Source: an uncultured Clostridia bacterium
GTDB taxonomy: Bacteria > Bacillota > Clostridia > Oscillospirales > Acutalibacteraceae
Reading direction: 5' to 3'
Length of the DNA stretch: 64,000 bases
Assembly (NCBI GenBank): GCA_947632335.1
Contig: CANROX010000002.1
Location: forward strand, 32,391 to 96,390
Position numbers and translations under genes: made by a program. Under the pieces are notes generated by a model. The model ran no database searches, was not told the DNA's origin, and was given only the letters and a program-made list of their open reading frames with translations. Below are positions 1 to 8,597 of this stretch, piece after piece. Position 1 is the first letter of the stretch; every line of letters begins with the position of its first letter.

Positions 1-234
1 GCTTGTAACCCATGTATATGGAGCACTTCCGCCGTTGGAACTGTGACTCATTGAGTAGTGCCCTGCTTTTACCGTCACAGACCCTCTGTATTCATAAAAA
101 TCTGCTCGGACGCTGTATGTAGACGCAAATAAAAAGCCTGCAAAAATTACAAGTGACAGAAAGAAACATAGAAATTTTTTGCATACATAATGATTTTTGT
201 TTACATTAACTTTTGATTCACCGAAATCTTTCAT
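1..234 (-). CDS. N-terminus of a secreted protein of unknown function (truncated by window start)
   Basis: Minus-strand frame from ATG at 234 stays open to base 1: MKDFGESKVNVNKNHYVCKKFLCFFLSLVIFAGFLFASTYSVRADFYEYRGSVTVKAGHY...; hydrophobic signal segment. Not in supplied ORF track. Confidence 0.6.
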   Translation of the reverse strand, partial: MKDFGESKVNVNKNHYVCKKFLCFFLSLVIFAGFLFASTYSVRADFYEYRGSVTVKAGHYSMSHSSNGGSAPYTWVTS

Positions 235-437
235 TTTAATTACCCCGCTTAAAATATATTTGAAAATAAATATTTAAGTTGACATTGATGAAAATAAAGA
301 ATAAAAAAATTTATCTTAGGGCAGAAAATTTATATAATGTATATAGAAATTGTATCGTTGTTTTATAATTTTGTCAATAAAATATTACAAATCACCATGC
401 TTATATGAAAGGTATAAACATTGTATTCTAAATAAGA

Positions 438-464
438 AAAGGACAGTTGATTTAACTGTCCTTT
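438..464 (-). terminator. Intrinsic terminator-like hairpin downstream of asparaginase gene
   Basis: AAAGGACAGTT-gatttA-AACTGTCCTTT inverted repeat with flanking A/T runs. Confidence 0.6.
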
Positions 465-494
465 AAAAAGGTTGTAAAAAATGCACCATATTTC

Positions 495-1337
495 TTATGA
501 ATTTATAAACATCAGATAGGCGTAGGCATATTCGGGAGTAACATCGGAAAATATTTTTATTCCGCTGTTTACCATATCGTGGGCCGAAGAATAAACGCCT
601 GCCTCCCTTGCCTGCCCCTGAAGATATAGGGGAATATTCCTTTTTCTGCATTTGTTCAGCAAAATATCTACTGCCCTTTCGTTTGCAGTACCGCTGTGAT
701 AACCGATTAGAAGTACAGCTTTGATTGTGTGGTCAATATTGATAATGCTGTAGTCTGCAAAGGGAAAGGCCTTAATCATAAGCACATTATTTTTAAGTAC
801 AATATTTTTGTCAAAAGAGGGAGCTTTAAGAAAACATCTGCCTGCCTCAAAACGGTCGTTAAAGCAGTTTGCCTCCTGTATGGAATCAGAAGAATACACC
901 TCGTCAAAAACCGTCCAGACCCCTGTTTTTCCTCTTGTAATTATGCCCACGGCCTTGTGAAAATTAGGCACGCCGTTGCCGGTATTGTCGGAAAGAACCT
1001 TGTTTGACCCTGTAAGTACAACGGGAACAGAAAAATCCTTGCAAAAAATAGACACCATAGCCGAAGTGTAGGAAAGGGTATCACTTCCGTGGGTAATGAT
1101 AATTCCGTTATAGTCATCATAATCTTTGCGAAGTTCATCAAGGAGCATATTCCAGTTTTCAATTTCAATATTTTCGGAAAGTATAGAGTAGGGTTTTATT
1201 TTTTCAAAGGTAATTTCCTCATTGCTATTACTTTCCTGCCAGTAGTCCACAATGTCCTTTTCTCCGCAGTTATAAATTATATTGTCCCGAATTTCGCTGG
1301 CAATAGTACCGCCAGTCATAATTACCCTGATTTTCAT
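495..1337 (-). CDS. L-asparaginase family protein
   Basis: N-terminal MTGGTIAS and ITHGSDTLSYTSAM motifs of the asparaginase family. Confidence 0.85.
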   Translation of the reverse strand: MKIRVIMTGGTIASEIRDNIIYNCGEKDIVDYWQESNSNEEITFEKIKPYSILSENIEIENWNMLLDELRKDYDDYNGIIITHGSDTLSYTSAMVSIFCKDFSVPVVLTGSNKVLSDNTGNGVPNFHKAVGIITRGKTGVWTVFDEVYSSDSIQEANCFNDRFEAGRCFLKAPSFDKNIVLKNNVLMIKAFPFADYSIINIDHTIKAVLLIGYHSGTANERAVDILLNKCRKRNIPLYLQGQAREAGVYSSAHDMVNSGIKIFSDVTPEYAYAYLMFINS

Positions 1338-1398
1338 TGTATCACCAACAGTATTGTTCCTCTTTTAACTGTTAATATTATAGGAAAGAGTTGCGCCG

Positions 1399-2160
1399 TT
1401 AAATCAGCTTTCTGATTTTTTCCTTAAAGTTTTCAATTTTATCGGAATATCTGTCAACAATATATTTGTTAGCCTCTTTTTCCTCTGTATCGGGCAGGGG
1501 TTCAAGGTTTATATTTTCCCTGCCGTACTTTCTTTCAAGGGCGTTTTTTAGCAGATAATCGCACAGCTGTGGATTTTTAGGCAGGAGCGGGCCGTGCAGG
1601 TAGGTGCCTACAACATTTTTATATACAACACCCTCATAACCGCTTTTTCCGTTGTTGCCCTTTCCAAACACAACCTTGCCAAGGGGTTTGTTGTCATTAA
1701 TATAAGTCCTTCCCCCGTGGTTTTCAAATCCCACAATAGGCATATCAAAAAGCTCGCTTTTTAAAAAGATATTGTTAATCAGCCTGCCCTTTTCCTGAAC
1801 AGTATACATATCTATAATATCAAGTCCCTCGATTTTGCCCTGGTCTGTTTCGTAGTATTTGCCAAGGAGCTGATACCCTCCGCATATGGCAAGTACAACT
1901 CCGTTTTCTTCAACATAATTCTTGAATTGGTCTTTAATTTCCTTTAGCCTGTTGCACACCAGCATTTGTTCCCTGTCGGAGCCGCCTCCAAGAAGTACGA
2001 TGTCAAGTTCATTAAAATTAATTTCTTCCTCAATGGAAAAGGTTTTTACCTGTGCGTCAATGCCTCTCCATTTAAGCCTTTGCACCATACACTGAATGTT
2101 TCCCCTGTCGCCGTAGAGGTTCAGCAGGTCGGGAAACAGATGTCCGATTACAATTTTCAT
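1399..2160 (-). CDS. gatD: Lipid II isoglutaminyl synthase, glutaminase subunit GatD
   Basis: CobB/CobQ-like glutamine amidotransferase (LLGGGSDREQ, AICGGYQLLG, GTYLHGPLLPKNP); overlaps murT. Confidence 0.9.
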   Translation of the reverse strand: MKIVIGHLFPDLLNLYGDRGNIQCMVQRLKWRGIDAQVKTFSIEEEINFNELDIVLLGGGSDREQMLVCNRLKEIKDQFKNYVEENGVVLAICGGYQLLGKYYETDQGKIEGLDIIDMYTVQEKGRLINNIFLKSELFDMPIVGFENHGGRTYINDNKPLGKVVFGKGNNGKSGYEGVVYKNVVGTYLHGPLLPKNPQLCDYLLKNALERKYGRENINLEPLPDTEEKEANKYIVDRYSDKIENFKEKIRKLI

Positions 2161-3497
2161 TACTGCTCCTCCTCCATTTTCTTAAGGATATTTCTTGTGC
2201 TGTAAAGACCTGTGTAGTTTACAAGTACATAAAGGTTTTTAACGCCATTTTCCACCTTTGATTTAATTGCCGTTGCAATATTTGGTTCAAGGCGGGACTC
2301 TATATCAACATATTTCAGTCTTAACCTCATATCCTGACAGCGGATACCGCTTACTGTAATGGACTTAATATTTTCCTGTGCAAATCGGTCAAAGTCCACA
2401 TCCCACAGCCAGGACACATCGTTGCCGTCCTGGTCCCTGTCGTTAATAAGAATAATAATATCCTTATCCTTTGGGTCAGCCATAACTGCGTTAATGTTTT
2501 GGTTAAAGCCTGCGGGATTTTTTGCAAGATTAAGTTCAATATCAGTATCCTTTATGTTAAAGTGTTCAATTCGTCCGTTTTCGGGATTAAAGTTGTCCAA
2601 CATTTTCTGAAAGCCGTCCATATCAACGCCGGAGTGGCTTGCAACTGCATAGACTGCAAGGATATTGTAAATATTATAAAAGCCTTTGTATTTTGCCCCA
2701 ATGCGTTTTCCCATAACTGTAAAAGCCAAATGGTCCCCATGTTCAATTTCTGTTGCAGAATAGTCAATACAGGGGCGTTTAAAACCGCATTCTTTACATT
2801 CATAGTCCCCAAGCTGGCTGTAGTGGTAGTAGTTGTAGTGCATTTTTGCACCGCACATTGCGCAAAATCTTCCCTCTCTTATTTCTGCGTCCTCATCGGC
2901 GTCAAAAACCTTTTCGCTTATACCATAGGTTATAAACTTGTTTCCGCTTTTCTTTGCGAGGGAAAGAGAAAGAGGGTCGTCGCCGTTAATAACAAGAATC
3001 ATATTGGGAGCCATACCGATTGCCGTACTCAGAATGTCTATTGTAATATCAATTTCCCCATATCTGTCAAGCTGGTCTCTGAAAATATTAGTCAGCACCA
3101 TATAGTCGGGTTTAAGGGTTGGCAAAACTCTTTTTGTTGATACCTCGTCAATTTCAATGCAGGCATAGTCAGCGTCAAGGGTGCAGTCATCATTTGTAGC
3201 AAGCACAAAAGCAGAAACTACCCCGTTCAGCATATTTGAGCCTGTCCTGTTGCATATTACTTTTTTCCCTTGGGACTGAAGGGCGGTGCAAAGCATATTG
3301 TTTGTGGTGGTTTTTCCGTTAGTACCGCATACAATATACACCTTCTCCCTGATTTGACTTGAAAGAATTTGCAATATATTCGGCTCAATTTTGCGGGCAA
3401 TCAAACCTGCCCAGGTTACCCCTTGTCTGCCCATTTTAAGACACAGTTTTGCAACAAATTTTGCAAACTTAATTGCGATTTTTCCCCTAAATGTCAT
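2160..3497 (-). CDS. murT: Lipid II isoglutaminyl synthase, Mur ligase subunit MurT
   Basis: Mur ligase P-loop GTNGKTTTNNML; Cys-rich CAMCGAKMHYNYYHYSQLGDYECKECG insert typical of MurT; C-terminal DUF1727-like region. Confidence 0.92.
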   Translation of the reverse strand: MTFRGKIAIKFAKFVAKLCLKMGRQGVTWAGLIARKIEPNILQILSSQIREKVYIVCGTNGKTTTNNMLCTALQSQGKKVICNRTGSNMLNGVVSAFVLATNDDCTLDADYACIEIDEVSTKRVLPTLKPDYMVLTNIFRDQLDRYGEIDITIDILSTAIGMAPNMILVINGDDPLSLSLAKKSGNKFITYGISEKVFDADEDAEIREGRFCAMCGAKMHYNYYHYSQLGDYECKECGFKRPCIDYSATEIEHGDHLAFTVMGKRIGAKYKGFYNIYNILAVYAVASHSGVDMDGFQKMLDNFNPENGRIEHFNIKDTDIELNLAKNPAGFNQNINAVMADPKDKDIIILINDRDQDGNDVSWLWDVDFDRFAQENIKSITVSGIRCQDMRLRLKYVDIESRLEPNIATAIKSKVENGVKNLYVLVNYTGLYSTRNILKKMEEEQ

Positions 3498-3720
3498 AGC
3501 AACCTCACAAAAACCAATAATTAAACTATATTTTTAAATTATACATTAGATACGGGTAAAATACAAGCATATAAAGGAAACTCTTTTGTGGGGTTGCTTT
3601 ACAGTAAGCACAGGAGATGTAAACCTTTTTTAAAAATTTTCAAAATATTACAGAAAAACTTACTTGATTTTCAAGGATAAAATTATAGTTATTTAAAAAT
3701 AAAAGCTCATAATAATATTA

Positions 3721-3747
3721 CCACAGCGAAGTGTGGTTTTGTTTTGT
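3721..3747 (+). terminator. Hairpin followed by T-rich run in the leader of the acidic surface-protein gene
   Basis: CCACA-gcgaag-TGTGG followed by TTTTGTTTT. Confidence 0.35.
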
Positions 3748-3775
3748 ATTAAGTATTTTAAAAAGGAGAAAGGTA

Positions 3776-4171
3776 ATGAAAGCTAAGAAATTTTTAAGTG
3801 TGTTATTTGCTGTTATTATTATGTCAGCAGTAACCTGTTTCGGCATTATATCTGCGTCAGCTGAAGAAGTATCTTCAGCACCGGCTTCAGATAGTGCTAC
3901 AGACAGTTCCGACCCTGCCGGTGACGAAGACACAGGGGACGACATAACAGGTGACGAAGATATAACAGATGACACAACAGACGGAGATTTTGCTGAGGAC
4001 GAAAACACAGGAGATATAACAGAAGACGATATGGCAGACACAGAGGACCAGACACAGGGTTCAGAATCACCAACAACCGGTGATACAGCAACTCCGATTT
4101 CTGCATTAGCACTTGTACTTGCCTTAGGCGGTACAGCAGTAGCAGGCTATAAGCTGAAAAAGGCAGAATAA
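3776..4171 (+). CDS. Small acidic secreted protein with possible C-terminal sortase-type anchor
   Basis: Signal peptide MKAKKFLSVLFAVIIMSAVTCFGIISASA; Asp/Glu/Thr-rich body; C-terminus SPTTGDTATPISALALVLALGGTAVAGYKLKKAE (motif, TM, basic tail). RBS aaaggag upstream of ATG at 3776. Confidence 0.65.
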   Translation: MKAKKFLSVLFAVIIMSAVTCFGIISASAEEVSSAPASDSATDSSDPAGDEDTGDDITGDEDITDDTTDGDFAEDENTGDITEDDMADTEDQTQGSESPTTGDTATPISALALVLALGGTAVAGYKLKKAE

Positions 4172-4188
4172 CAGGTAAATGAAAAAGG

Positions 4189-4214
4189 GGCTGTGCCGAA
4201 ATTTGGGCACAGCC
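4189..4214. terminator. Bidirectional terminator hairpin between convergent genes
   Basis: GGCTGTGCC-gaaatttg-GGCACAGCC. Confidence 0.65.
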
Positions 4215-4222
4215 TCAATTTG

Positions 4223-4960
4223 TTATTTTATAAGTTCACTAATCCCGTAAATTACCAATAAATGGGCAGGATAGTATACATAGAAAAGATATTTAATTTT
4301 AAGTTTCCCTCTCTTTCCAGTGTAAAGGGAAATGGGAATTACAGTAAGGATGCTCCACCACTGGATAGGTTCAAGGTCAATACACAGAAAACACAGACCT
4401 ATTGTGAAAAGTAAAATTTTAAAGAGTTTTTTGTCAGACAGTGATACCATTACAGGAAGCATTACTCCGAAAAATCCATAATCTATATGAAAAGAAGTAC
4501 CCTGATAAACATCAGGCAAAACAGATGTTACAAAAAGCGCAAAGACCACCATAACCATAGGTACACACCATACAAGGTAGTCACGGCTCTCTTTGGCAAA
4601 ATCAAGTGCGTAAATTATAAGTATGGAAAGGGTGAAAGTCATAAAGATGTTCATATTCCATTTGCCAAAGTGCAGCGTGTAAAAGACCTGACAGACTGTG
4701 CCCAGAGAAAAAATAGTAAGCAAATACTTTAATTTATGTTTTGTGTAGTGACAGCCCTCCGCTATCATATATGCAAAAATAGGAAAGGACAGCCTGCCTA
4801 TTATTCTAAATGGAATGTAGTTATCGAGAATATGGGCGCCGACGTGGTCAAAGGTCATTACAATAAGGGCAAAAATTTTTAGCTGATTTCCGGAGAAAAA
4901 CCCCTGTTTTATTTTATCTATAAGGATTTTCGTTCGCTTTTCTCTTATAATAGTGTTCAT
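4223..4960 (-). CDS. TraX family membrane protein
   Basis: Polytopic; KIFALIVMTFDHVGAHI...RIIGRLSFPIFAYMIAEG motif typical of TraX family. Confidence 0.85.
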   Translation of the reverse strand: MNTIIREKRTKILIDKIKQGFFSGNQLKIFALIVMTFDHVGAHILDNYIPFRIIGRLSFPIFAYMIAEGCHYTKHKLKYLLTIFSLGTVCQVFYTLHFGKWNMNIFMTFTLSILIIYALDFAKESRDYLVWCVPMVMVVFALFVTSVLPDVYQGTSFHIDYGFFGVMLPVMVSLSDKKLFKILLFTIGLCFLCIDLEPIQWWSILTVIPISLYTGKRGKLKIKYLFYVYYPAHLLVIYGISELIK

Positions 4961-5044
4961 AATCTGAATTATACCACCGAGAGGTTACGAAAACAATGTT
5001 TTTATAGGGAATACAGTCTTGAATACAGAACACCTAAAGAAAAA

Positions 5045-6169
5045 CTATTTCTTGTTTTTCTCAAGCAAGTCTTTAAAAAATGTTACAACCTCATGGTCCT
5101 GTTCAAAGATTCCTCCAAACATCAACTGCTCATATTCCATAGATGGGTGGGAGTTTATCTCGCAAATTTTTGCACCCTCGTCCGTTATCATTATATCAAA
5201 TCCAAAATAGGAATGGATGGACAAGAAGGAGCAGATGTCATATACCAACTGCTTTACATTTTCAAAATAGGGAATCGACTTCCCCTGCAGAGATACTCCA
5301 CTGTCAGGGTGTCTGTTCAAGATATAATTTCCATCCTTGCAGTATTTAATATATCTATAAAAATTCGGCATATATTTTCCGGTTTCCCAATCAAATGGAG
5401 CTGCAACACCGCCGGAAGTCAAGTTAGAAACTCCCTTAGAAATTAATGTTCCAAATCTAATATAGGAAACAAATATTTTTGGACCGGCATTTTTGTTTAT
5501 TGCAACAACTCTTATTGTTGCTGCGCTGTTTTTCCAAACTTCGTCCAATTCCCTGCATTGCTTAATATACTCAGTAACTAAGTATTTGTCACTTATTTGT
5601 TGTACAAACTCATCAAAATTTGTAATATATTCTCCGTTGCAATAATATTCATCTTCAATTTTTTCAAGCTTTACAAATCCAACTCCGCCTGCTCCGGTAT
5701 AAGGTTTAACTGCCAGACACTTTTTAATATCAAGCAGCTTTTTTAAGTAATCTTCAACAGAGTCCCACTTGTCAATAGGATTATCATTCATTGGTATAAC
5801 TTCATTGGCATTTAGAATCCAGCCATAGTATTTTGGCAGGTATTGTGGATATTTACCGCCTATTGTGTACGGAATAACGAGCTTGCCGTCTACCAGTCGT
5901 TTTGTAAAGGGGTCAATGGGGTCTAACAGGTGATAGTCATGACTGCTTAAATACTTTTTATAATTTGTGTCATTTAGGCTTAAACATCTGGCTTCCTCGG
6001 CTAAAAAACCGTGTTGATATGCCCATTGGCGTTCTTCGTCAGTATATTTATCCTTTTCATTTCCGTACTGTTCACTGTAAAGTTTTCTTCCGTGATACCA
6101 AGCCGTTGAATTTGAAAACCCTTCCTGTTTCAATTCATTAACAATATCCTGTAAATTCATAATCAACAT
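5045..6169 (-). CDS. ATP-grasp protein (sugar-transfer-associated ATP-grasp-like)
   Basis: ATP-grasp features: KPYTGAGGVGFVKL, FGFDIMITDEGAKICEINSHPSMEYEQ (ExN-type motif); start could also be 6160. Confidence 0.75.
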   Translation of the reverse strand: MLIMNLQDIVNELKQEGFSNSTAWYHGRKLYSEQYGNEKDKYTDEERQWAYQHGFLAEEARCLSLNDTNYKKYLSSHDYHLLDPIDPFTKRLVDGKLVIPYTIGGKYPQYLPKYYGWILNANEVIPMNDNPIDKWDSVEDYLKKLLDIKKCLAVKPYTGAGGVGFVKLEKIEDEYYCNGEYITNFDEFVQQISDKYLVTEYIKQCRELDEVWKNSAATIRVVAINKNAGPKIFVSYIRFGTLISKGVSNLTSGGVAAPFDWETGKYMPNFYRYIKYCKDGNYILNRHPDSGVSLQGKSIPYFENVKQLVYDICSFLSIHSYFGFDIMITDEGAKICEINSHPSMEYEQLMFGGIFEQDHEVVTFFKDLLEKNKK

Positions 6170-6850
6170 CCTCCATTAATTAACTTTTTTATTTGCGATT
6201 TATTGGGTGTATTCCTTAATAACGAAATGTTTTTTATAATATATTCTTCCGACCAGTTCCACCACTGCAATTTTTCCAGTAAAAGAATTAAATCATTATC
6301 AAATCTTTTTCTAATTGTTTTTCCCGGAGTTCCTACTACAATGCTATAGGGTTCTACATCCTTTGTAACTACTGAACCGGTGCCGATAACACAGCCATTA
6401 CCTAAGCGAACACCCGCCAATATATTTGAGCCTGAACCAATCCATACATCGTTACCCACTATAACAGGTTCGGCTTGTTCGTTTTCGCCGGATATTTCCT
6501 TATTAAATTCTACACCGAAGGTTCTTTTGTACCAGTAATCTGTATACATAGACACATTATCTATTTTATGGTTACCCCCCCCCGATAGAGACATTCCAAC
6601 CAATACTGCAATACTTTCCTGTCGTTGTGTTTTTAATAATTGTATTTGTTCCCGTATAAGTTCCACGACCGATTAAAGATTTACGAAGAATATTTCTTCT
6701 TCCTAATTCGGATTTTTCTTCCATAGTTGAATTGTCAATATCACTGTCATCTCCGATACAACACCTATCGCCTATATGACTATTTACACATCTGACATTT
6801 TCAAAAATTTTTGCTGTAGTGGAAATATTAGAATTGTTATAGTTATTCAT
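6163..6850 (-). pseudogene. CatB-like hexapeptide-repeat acyltransferase gene interrupted by a +1 shift at a poly-G tract (candidate phase-variable gene)
   Basis: ORF 6572-6850 ends ...GKYCSIGWNVSIGGG*; ORF 6163-6666 supplies ...GGGNHKIDNVSMYTDYW...VIGTGSVVTKDVEPYSIVVGTPGKTIRKRF. They join at 9 C (plus strand) at 6575-6583; 8 would give a continuous ~228-aa protein. Confidence 0.8.
6575..6583 (-). repeat. Homopolymeric G9 tract (C9 on plus strand) inside the acyltransferase coding region
   Basis: Direct read: gttaCCCCCCCCCgatag. Confidence 0.95.
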
Positions 6851-7637
6851 TTTCGTGCCCCAACGATTTAAAAATTTTAATTGCCCCTGTTGTCATAAAG
6901 GAATCCATTCCAACTAAGGACTCCATCTCCAAACATTCCTTTAACTCTGCCTTCTGTCGCACACTATGTTTATACGCCCCGTCTATTAACCTGTTGGCAA
7001 ATGTTTCAAAACTTTGATTCTCTAAGTTCTTATAGATTGAAGAAAAAACTTCCTTTTCCACACCATATTTTTTACATACCCGTTGGGTTTCTATTAGCAA
7101 TGCAGGAAGACCCTTCATAAATACGCTTCGGCATAGTTTGATTGTAGAAGCCTTGCCTGCATTTTCACCACACTTTGTTAAGTCCATTCCGTAATTTTCA
7201 AACAAAAAACACATCTCAGACATACCGTTTCCGCTTATCAGCATAGGCGTCTTATGTAGTAGTTTTGGAACCGAACCTACTACTGCAACATCCACATATA
7301 AAGCGTTTTGAGTATAAATTTTTGAAGAAATATCTATTTTAACATTAGGAAGTGCTGTACTAAAATCCATAAATAAACAATTTTCAATATTATATTTTAA
7401 AATATTTTCAAAGGCATCTTCCAGGGATGTACCCGGAACAGCCACTATAATATGTCGTGTTTTGTTAAGCAGTTCCGGAATTGATTTGACTATTTCCACA
7501 TTTTTTATGTTCTGTGAACGCTGCATAGCCGAATTATAATTTAAATCAAAACCCATGATATTCACATCATCAAAGGCGGCAAGTCCTCTGGAAAAACAAC
7601 AGGCAACCTCTCCAAAACCAACAAATCCGATATTCAC
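6843..7637 (-). CDS. NAD(P)-dependent dehydrogenase, 6-phosphogluconate/3-hydroxyacid dehydrogenase-like
   Basis: N-terminal Rossmann GFVGFGEVA; C-terminal helical KLCRSVFMKGLPALLIET resembling the DUF1932-type domain. Confidence 0.7.
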   Translation of the reverse strand: MNIGFVGFGEVACCFSRGLAAFDDVNIMGFDLNYNSAMQRSQNIKNVEIVKSIPELLNKTRHIIVAVPGTSLEDAFENILKYNIENCLFMDFSTALPNVKIDISSKIYTQNALYVDVAVVGSVPKLLHKTPMLISGNGMSEMCFLFENYGMDLTKCGENAGKASTIKLCRSVFMKGLPALLIETQRVCKKYGVEKEVFSSIYKNLENQSFETFANRLIDGAYKHSVRQKAELKECLEMESLVGMDSFMTTGAIKIFKSLGHENE

Positions 7638-8581
7638 GCCTTATTTTCAACCCCGTCCAAAACCAATTCTATATATCTGTATCCATTCCCGTTTGCCTTA
7701 AGTTCCAAGTCTTCTTGCTGCTTTAATCCAAGTTTATATATTCCGGAAAGGGTATCTAAAAACAGGCGAATGTATAACGAACCATCTCTTCTTACCAAAG
7801 CATTAAAATATTCAATATATGCTAGTAGTCTTGTAAAGAGGTCTTTACTTATCTTTTCACCCTGCACTTTTTTCAAAAAAGGAAGCATAAATTCAGTTTT
7901 TAAATTACCGCCGCCTCGTCCTGCGCCGGTGATAGATACATCGGTTATATTAATCTTATTTTGATAAGCTTTTAAAGCGTTTGAAAATGACAGACTTAAA
8001 TGGTCGTGTAAGTGAAGTCCCGTCTGATTTTTTTCTTTTGTTTGATTTAGTATCCGGCACAGTCGGTCAATATCTTCTGAAAGGGCACTGCCTGAAGAAT
8101 CAGCTAAATATACATAATCCGCCCCAAGAGATACACATTTCTCACACAGTTCTTGATTTTTCTCTAAGGTTTTTTGTAGGGCAAAAGATATGTTTATTCC
8201 AACATCAACACCCAAACTATGAAAGAAATCAACATATGTTTTTACACTTTCAGGAATATCGTCCCCACCGCAAACAATCCGAACCATTGACAATAATCCT
8301 ATAGCCTCCGGGTCAAGCAAAGAAATATCAGCCTGTCCGGGGTGCATCATTCCAACAAGTTTATACTTACCCCGACAAATATTATATGCCTCTTTTATAA
8401 AATTGCCATTGTAATTCAAATGACCTTGTTTATCTGTGTTAATATAACAAATTTCAATATATTCAATTTCATCGGGAGATACAAAAGATTCAAGTTTTCG
8501 CAAATAATCTAATGCCTCATTATAATCTATTCCAGAGCCATAATAAACACTTTCGCGAAGAGTAACATCCATCAATTTCAT
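7634..8581 (-). CDS. DRE-TIM metallolyase family aldolase (HMGL-like / 4-hydroxy-2-oxovalerate aldolase-like)
   Basis: DVTLRES N-terminal motif, metal-binding GLHLHDH, SITGAGRGGGNLKTE; ATGA overlap with downstream gene. Confidence 0.78.
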   Translation of the reverse strand: MKLMDVTLRESVYYGSGIDYNEALDYLRKLESFVSPDEIEYIEICYINTDKQGHLNYNGNFIKEAYNICRGKYKLVGMMHPGQADISLLDPEAIGLLSMVRIVCGGDDIPESVKTYVDFFHSLGVDVGINISFALQKTLEKNQELCEKCVSLGADYVYLADSSGSALSEDIDRLCRILNQTKEKNQTGLHLHDHLSLSFSNALKAYQNKINITDVSITGAGRGGGNLKTEFMLPFLKKVQGEKISKDLFTRLLAYIEYFNALVRRDGSLYIRLFLDTLSGIYKLGLKQQEDLELKANGNGYRYIELVLDGVENKA

Positions 8582-8597
8582 TTTAAGACCTCTACCT

